Source of the DNA: Elephas maximus indicus
Taxonomy: Eukaryota; Chordata; Mammalia; Proboscidea; Elephantidae
Direction of reading: 5' to 3'
Assembly (NCBI RefSeq): GCF_024166365.1
Contig: NC_064838.1
Span: 203,501 to 267,500, forward strand
Length of the DNA: 64,000 nucleotides
Positions 58,273 to 64,000 of the stretch are shown one piece after another. Position 1 is the stretch's first letter. Every line of letters starts with the position of its first letter. Made by a program: the position numbers and the translations under genes. The notes beneath the pieces were generated by a model. The model was not told where the DNA came from and did not search any database. It was given only the letters and a program-made list of their open reading frames with translations.

Positions 58273-58470
58273 TTGTTAGTTGACGTTGAGGCAACCTTAC
58301 ATACAACCTTACGTACAAAACTACCTTGTGTACATGGGAACCTTATGTACAAAAAAATCATTGCCCAGTCATGTGCCACCTTCATGATTGTTGGTGTGTT
58401 TGAGTCCATTGATGTGGCTGTTGTGTCATTCCATCTCATTAAGGCTTTCTGTCATTTTAGAAGACACATT
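58273..58470 (-). mobile_element. RTE 3' end fragment, antisense, rearranged
   Basis: TTGTTGTTAGTTGACGTTG (tail complement), then CATGTGCCACCTTCATGATTG and TCATTCCATCTCATTAAGGC. Between them AACCTTA(C/T)GTACA-like text repeats three times, replacing normal RTE sequence. Confidence 0.75.
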
Positions 58471-58771
58471 TTCATTTGTCTTTTTATTAATCCATTCAGC
58501 ACCAGTAAGAGAAGAGCTGTGAATTGAAAGACTCAAATTGATTGATATATTTCTAAAGGAAATTTCTATACTTTAGCTTCCGTTCAGCACTCCTTTGTGA
58601 TCTCACTCATTTGGTTGCAAACATGACCCAAGTTTTGGAGTAGCAGCAGAGAATCAGTATCTAGGGAAGCCAGTGCAATTGTGAAAGTCGACTGCTTCCT
58701 TACCTAGTAGGGGGGTCTGGTCCTGGTGTAAAGGGAGTGCTCTCTCCCCCATGAGAAGTATTGTATCCTGC

Positions 58772-58925
58772 AGCAGGGCTTTTCAAACTGTAGTGTGCCC
58801 ATGAATCACCTGGGAACTTGTTAAAATGCAGTTTCTGATTTGGGTTTACATCTGAGATTCTACATTTCTGACACACTTCCAGGTAGTGCTACTGGTCTGG
58901 GAGGTCACACTTAGAGTAGCGAGGT
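58772..58925 (+). repeat. MER5A hAT-Charlie MITE
   Basis: CAGGGCTTTTCAAACTGTAG start, ATGAATCACCTGGGAACTTG, TTAAAATGCAGTTTCTGATT and CAGGTAGTGCTACTGG follow MER5A. Confidence 0.82.
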
Positions 58926-59246
58926 CTTTGACAATATTGCAGCTGATGAACTAAGCAATAAAATCCCCATGTTGCTTTGGGGATTGGTAAAAATAAAATA
59001 AACCCAAACCTTCTGGTGTGTGCTTGTATGGCCAGTTGCTCTTTTTTTAAACAGTCTCTTTGTATTCATTGAGAAAATGTACAGATATTTGAGATTGTCC
59101 TTAGTCCGATGGAAGCAGACATTTTCTTAATATTACAGAAGAACTACACTGATAATTCCATACCCCAAAGAATTGTCAAGGACAGATTTTACTAGGCCAA
59201 TCATTGTTTTTCAGGCCCGAGATGATTTATCTTCCTACAGCAATAA

Positions 59247-59410
59247 ACCAAACCTAGACCTGTTGCTGTTGGGTCGATTCCGACTCATAGAGACCCCATA
59301 GATCAGAGTAGAACTGCCTCGTAGTGTTTCCAAGGAGCGGCTGGTGAATTTGAACTGCCAGCCTTTTGGTAGCAGCTGAGCTTTTAAGCACTGCACCACC
59401 AGTGATCCTG
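59247..59410 (-). mobile_element. AfroSINE, short variant, antisense
   Basis: GTTGCTGTTGGGTCGATTCC to CACTGCACCACCAGTGATC. Target duplication CTACAGCAATAA / CTATAGCAATAA (59235-59246 and 59411-59422), one mismatch in 12. Confidence 0.93.
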
Positions 59411-60039
59411 CTATAGCAATAAGTGTTACAAATGTTTAATTTTGAAAAATACACTGAAATATTAATCAGAATTGTTGGGCTCATTAATTCTAGAATTATT
59501 GGATAGTTCTGGCCTCAAGAAACTATGAAAATTGTTTTCTTTAAAGCCCCATTCACTTAATTTCTCTGAATTTGAGATTTATTGACTTGATCATGTTCAC
59601 AAGGGTGGTGAAATTTAGTGAAATTAGAACCCAGGGCTACCAATTCCCAGACCTTGGCTCTTTTCACCATATTAATAAAAGCAGTACACAGGCGGAGCCA
59701 ACATGGCACTATAGACAGAAGCACCATGCCGTCCCTCTGCAGCAAAGACCTGAAAAAATAAGTAAAACGGATACAAATATCAATCCTGGAACCCTAAGGG
59801 TCAAATGAAGGGATAAAGAGCTTGATTAGGCACTTAATGGAATAAGAAACTGACAGAACAGAGACTGCAGAGAGCTACGGAGTAGAGGTCTGCTACCAGT
59901 TAATGTGGCCAGAGCCGCCATCTTGAACTACAACCACCAAGGAACACAGACAGGGAATATGGGAAGGCAACTTCACGGAGCTCCCAACAGGAGACAGAGC
60001 ACCCAGTAACTAGGGATGCATGCTTTCCTACCCCCCACC

Positions 60040-61640
60040 CTTCTTCCTTCTACTTGGCCTGTGCTGCTTTCCCACAGGCCATGGTCGCTCTCCTGGAGAG
60101 ACACCAGCTCAGTGCTGCCCAGGTCTGCCCTGCCCCCACTGGCCAACTCGTCCAGCACCTTTCGTTGTTGTTATTGTTTCCTTTGGCTTTTTTTGGTTTC
60201 TTCATCCTCTCTCCCTTCCTTGCCTTTCTCCCACCCACCTAGCCCTGTATGCCGTCCCCGCCCCTTCTCAACAGGCCGTGCTGCACTGCTTGGCTAGAAA
60301 ACCACCAGCACATGGCCTCCCTGGGTCCATGCCACCCTTACGAACTGGTTCCTTCAGTGTCATGTTTTTTGTTTGTTTGTTTCTTCTCTCTCCTCCCTTT
60401 CTTGCTTTCCTTACTCCCATCTACCTAGCTCTGTGTGCTGTCCCCGCCCCTTCTTGATGGGCTGTGCTGCACTGCTTGCCTAGAAAGCCACTGGCACAAG
60501 GCCTCCCTGGGCTTGTGCTCCCCCCACTGGCTGGTTTCCTCAGTGCCATATTTTTTTGTTTGTTTTTGTTTTGTTTATTGCTTCCTTCTCTCTCCCTTTC
60601 CTGTCTCCTGCTCACCTAGCCCTGAGTGCTGACCCCGCTCCTTCTTGAAGGTCCTTACCACACTGCTTGGCTGGAGAGCCACTGGCACACAGCCTCTGTG
60701 GGTCTGTGCTACCCCCACTAGCTGGCACCCTCAGTGCCATATTTTTTTAGTTTGGTTGCATTGTTTTTTCTTTTGTCGTTATTCTGTTTCTTCTCTCTCC
60801 CTTCCTTCCTTTCCCTTCTCCCATTCACCTAACCCTGTGTGTTGCCCCCGTCCCTTCTTGAAGGGCCGTGCTGCACTGCTAAGGTAAAGAGCCACTGGCA
60901 CATGGCCTCCCTGGGTCTGCGTTGCCGTCACTGACTGGCTTACTCAGTGCCATGTTTTGTTTCTTTTTTTGTTGTTAATCTCTCTCTCTCTCTTCCTTTC
61001 TTTCCTTTGTCCCACCCACCTAGCCTGTACACCGCCCCCTCCCTTCTTGGTGGGTGTGGTGCACCATGGCCTCCCTGGGTCTGTGCTGCTCCAACAGGCT
61101 GGCTCTCTCAGTGCCATATTTTTTTTGTTTTTCTTTATCTTTCTCCTTCTCCCTTTTCCTTCTCTCTACCACCTAGGCTCTGCACTGTCTCCGTCCCTTC
61201 CTGATGAGTAGTGTCATGCTGCTCAGCAAGAGTGACATCAGCTCACCACACTACCCCAGTTCCACCCTGCCCCCAGTGACTGGCTTCCTTGAGACCATAT
61301 TTATTGTTGTTATTTTTGTTTCTTTTCTGTCTTCCCCTTCTTTCCTTTCCTTTCTCCTGCCCACCTAGCCCCAGGCATTGCCCACGCCCCTTCACAAAAG
61401 GCCAAGCCACATCGCTTGGCTACAGAGTCACCAGCACATGGCCTTCCTGGGTCTGCAGTGCTCCCACCCACTGAATCCTACTGTGTCACCATTTTATTTA
61501 CTTTTTTTTTGGCAATTTTCCTACCTTTTTTTGCTTTTCTTTGCTTCTGTTTCTCTCTTTTCTCTCACCCACTTAGTTCTGTACATCACATTCTCTCCCT
61601 TCCCTCCTGCCTAACTGCACCATGTGCCAAGTGCTGTGCC
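60040..61640 (+). repeat. Tandem ~190 bp monomers of the L1 5' UTR
   Basis: Eight units are anchored on CACCTAGCCCTGTGTGC-like text at about 60239, 60424, 60616, 60827, 61019, 61172, 61363 and 61572. Each contains a CCCCGCCCCTTCT GC-box-like stretch, GCTGCACTGCTTGGCTAG, GGCCTCCCTGGGTC and a T-rich/CTCTCCCTTCC tract. The spacing is 152-212 bp. They are homologous, in reverse, to the monomers at 35500-36680. Open frames here are by-products. Confidence 0.88.
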
Positions 61641-62059
61641 CCCAAGTGACATCAGTGCAGACACCTAGGCCCCCAGCCCCCCCCTCGGCCCAAGTTTGTG
61701 CTGCAAACAACCCATCCTTGCCCTTCCCTCCCCCCACTGGACCTGCTCTGCTGCACCATAGCTGAGCGACTGGCCCTGCCCACCTGAACGATGGTGAGAA
61801 GTATCGTGCCCACAGACAAGAAAGCAACAAATACGCCCAGCCTGCCTGCCAAGACATAACCAAATAAAACAAAAAAACAGGACAAAATAAGTGAAGAAAA
61901 TAATTCCTGAATGTCCTGGAGACAGCAGACAATACAAAAACATATAAAAAGATAGGACAGGATAGCTCTAGAAAGCAAACAAAATAAAACACCAGATGAC
62001 CTTCTGATAGAAGAAAAAGCACAAGAGCTACCTGATAGGGAATTCAAAAGCCTGATATT

Positions 62060-62971
62060 TAGGGCCTTTTTTTTTTTTTAAGGAATTAGGAAAGAGAGGA
62101 AGGAAAACACAGATAAAAGTAAGGAAAAAATAGACAAAATCAAGGAAAATATAGACAAAACCAGGGAAAACACAGAAAAAGCAATGGAAGAATTCAGAAA
62201 AATAATACAGAAACAAGATGTCAAAATAAACAACTAAAAATCATACAAAAACAGCAATTAGAAATCCCAAAGGTAAACAAGATTTCAGAAATGTACAGAG
62301 CAATAGAAAGTTTTAGGAGCAAATATGAAAAATAGAAGACAGGATTGGTGAAATTGAAGACAAATTGTTGGATATCACTTTGAGGAAAAATCAGAGAAAA
62401 GAATGAAGAAAAATGAAGAAAACCTGAGAACCCTGTGGGATACATCAAAAACAAAAATCTGTGTGTGATTGGGGTTCCAGAAAAGGGGGAGAAAATAGAA
62501 AACACAGAGAGGATCATTGAAGATTTGCTGACAAAAAGCTTCCCTAATGTCATGAAAGATAAAAAGCTGACCATCCAAGAAGCTCAATGAACCCCACATA
62601 GGATAGGCCCCAAAAGAAAGTCACCAAGACATATTGTAATCACACTTGCCAAAACCAAAGACAAAAGAATCTTGAGAGCAGCTTGAGAAAAGTGAAAAGA
62701 CACATACAAACGGGAAGCAATAAGACTAAGTTCTGATTACTTGGCAGAAACCAGGCAGGCAGGAGGGCAATGGGATGACATATATAAAATCTCTAAAGAA
62801 AAAAAAAAATGCCAACCACGAATAATATATCCTACAAAAGTCTTGCTCAGCTGTGGTTGTGAAATTAGGACATTTCCAGATAAACAGAAAATAAGGGAAT
62901 ATGTAAAAACCAAACCAAACTTACAAAAATTATTAAAGGGAGCCATTCAAATAGAGAACCAACAATATTAG
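62060..62971 (+). pseudogene. L1 ORF1 remnant with a heptad-repeat coiled coil
   Basis: The RNA-binding L1 ORF1p. A coiled-coil start is built of 21 bp repeats (62101-62184) encoding KENTDKS, KEKIDKI, KENIDKT and RENTEKA, then MEEFRKIIQ. Further on, 62741-62971 encodes AETRQAGGQWDDI, CQPRIIYPTKVLLS and EYVKTKPNLQKLLKGAI to a stop, the conserved ORF1 C-terminus. Stops near 62235 and frame changes in between inactivate it. Confidence 0.85.
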
Positions 62972-63019
62972 ACAACAGCCTGAATCTAGGACACAGGACA
63001 GCATCAGCCAGATACCAAC

Positions 63020-63513
63020 GGTCTTAGTTATGTAGTGCTGCTATAACAGAAATGCCAAACAGAAATTTATTCCTTCACAGTCTGGTATGCTAGAAGTGTG
63101 AATTCAGGGTGCCAGCTCCAGGGGAAGTCTTTCTCTCTCTTGGCTTTTGGGGGAGGCACTGGCCGTCAATCTTTCCTGGTCGAGGAGCATGTCAGCTCAG
63201 GAACCTGGGCCCAAAGGTTCTGCTGTTCTCCTGGCTCTTGTTTCTTGTTGGTATTAGATCCCCATGTCTCTTTGTTCGCTTCTCTCTTTATATCTCAAAA
63301 GTAGTTGGCTTAAGACACAACCTGATCTTGTAGATTGAGTCTCTTCAAGATAGCTATCACTAATATCATCTCGTTAACATCATACAGATAGGATTTACAA
63401 CACATAGGGAAATCACATCAGATGACAAAATAGTGGACAATCACACAATACTGGGAACCATGGCCTAGCCAAGTTCACAGATATTTTTGGGGAACACAGT
63501 TTAATCCATGACA
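63020..63513 (-). mobile_element. Solo LTR in the L1 inter-ORF spacer
   Basis: Antisense LTR from GTCTTAGTTATGTAGTGC to TTTAATCCATGACA with an exact 5 bp target duplication CCAAC (63015-63019 and 63514-63518). The first base has decayed from T to G. It provides the most complete antisense reference copy in the window. Confidence 0.93.
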
Positions 63514-63889
63514 CCAACCTAGGTAATGAATGCTCAAGGATTAATGAAAACTAAAAGATTTACAAAAGTGAGCCAGAGAGCTGAACCTGTAAATGACAAT
63601 AATGTCAGAACAATAAAAGAGGGAATAAGCGGTGCAGGTTTAGAACTTTCAAATGGAGAGGAAGTCAAGGTGATATCAAGTAATAAAAGATTGGCTTCAA
63701 TTTAGGAAGATAAGCATAAATTTCAAGGTAACCACAAAGAAAGTTAACGAACCTACTTATCAAAATAAAGTAGAAAAACAAAGTCTCAGTAAACACAAAA
63801 TCTACAAAAATGAAAGAAACGACTGAACAAAAAAATCAGCAAACAAAAGAAATTCAGCACAGGAGAGTAAGAGGAACAAAGGAAATGTT

Positions 63890-63981
63890 AGCATCACCAA
63901 AAAAAGCACTACAAAAATACAGCGATAAACTCACACCTATCAGTAATCATGCTGAATATAAATGGCTTAAATACACCCATA
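63890..63981 (+). pseudogene. Start of L1 ORF2 (endonuclease N-terminus)
   Basis: Text encoding LSVIMLNINGLNTPI (about 63937-63981) is the invariant beginning of L1 ORF2, where NxNG residues form part of the endonuclease active site. The frame is cut by a SINE immediately afterwards. Confidence 0.8.
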
Positions 63982-64000
63982 GGGAGCCCTGCTGGCACAG
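63982..64000 (+). mobile_element. AfroSINE start, cut by the window end
   Basis: GGGAGCCCTGCTGGCACAG is the head of a short AfroSINE inserted in L1 ORF2. Only 19 bp are visible. Confidence 0.75.

Larger units (their letters stand above)
59691..63981 (+). mobile_element. 5' half of a full-length-type LINE-1, sense
   Basis: Begins GGCGGAGCCAACATGGCAC, equivalent to the 5' end of the L1 at 37032 (GCGGAGCCAAC) and similar to the start of human L1, where a YY1 site sits. A ~2.3 kb 5' UTR with tandem monomers follows, then ORF1, a spacer with a nested LTR, and the first codons of ORF2. A SINE interrupts ORF2 at 63982 and the rest lies beyond the window. Confidence 0.88.

Noticed and set aside
60016..61649. 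Sense Phe/Leu/Ser/Pro-rich frames of 60-145 residues
   Set aside because: By-products of pyrimidine-rich L1 5' UTR monomers, overlapping in several frames with no conserved domain.

Overview
This is a stretch of mammalian nuclear DNA, most likely from an afrotherian, and elephant-like (Loxodonta or a relative) in repeat content. The main evidence is more than 25 copies of a tRNA-headed SINE whose consensus (start GGAAACCCTGGTGGCGTAG, tail GGTCGCTATGAGTCGGAAT) I recognise as AfroSINE. With it occur RTE (BovB-like) LINEs of the type that mobilises AfroSINEs, LINE-1 elements, an abundant ~480-520 bp TG...CA solo-LTR family, a Tigger1-like DNA transposon, MIR, L2, MER5A and MER20. There is no prokaryotic or viral gene content. 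Species and family names come from memory and were not searched.

Only one host gene signal is convincing: a CpG-island promoter at about 16620-17460 containing a first coding exon on the + strand. Translation starts at 17194 or 17215, encodes a leucine-rich signal peptide, and the exon ends at a consensus splice donor after 17323. I cannot name the gene. No second exon was recognised, so 17324 to the window end is probably a large first intron of at least 46 kb, and 1-16600 is upstream or intergenic DNA.

Layout: 1-12100 is a transposon nest (solo LTRs inside RTEs, a near-complete 3.26 kb RTE inside an LTR, SINEs inside SINEs, and a ~0.8 kb CA/TA microsatellite). 12100-16600 is mostly unique sequence with scattered SINEs. 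16620-17460 is the promoter and exon 1. 17460-28230 is intronic with old L1 pieces and a hAT-like palindromic element inside an LTR. 28231-37395 is one LTR split by an 8.6 kb full-length L1 on the - strand, which itself carries another LTR and two SINEs. 37400-45840 is mixed unique sequence, SINEs, RTE pieces and a 70-73 bp minisatellite. 45840-47918 is a Tigger element with a SINE inside. 48000-59690 is mostly unique sequence with MIR, L2, L1 and a transposed deletion derivative of the RTE. 59691-64000 is the 5' half of a second full-length-type L1 on the + strand, cut by an LTR and by a SINE at the window edge.

All transposon reading frames seen are broken, so none is expected to be autonomous. 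What stands out is the clean nesting with readable target-site duplications, the tandem ~190 bp monomers in the L1 5' UTRs, 21 bp heptad repeats in L1 ORF1, a long ORF1-ORF2 spacer, a deletion RTE that moved as a unit, and a bare poly(A) insertion flanked by a short duplication. I found no new enzymatic or defence system.
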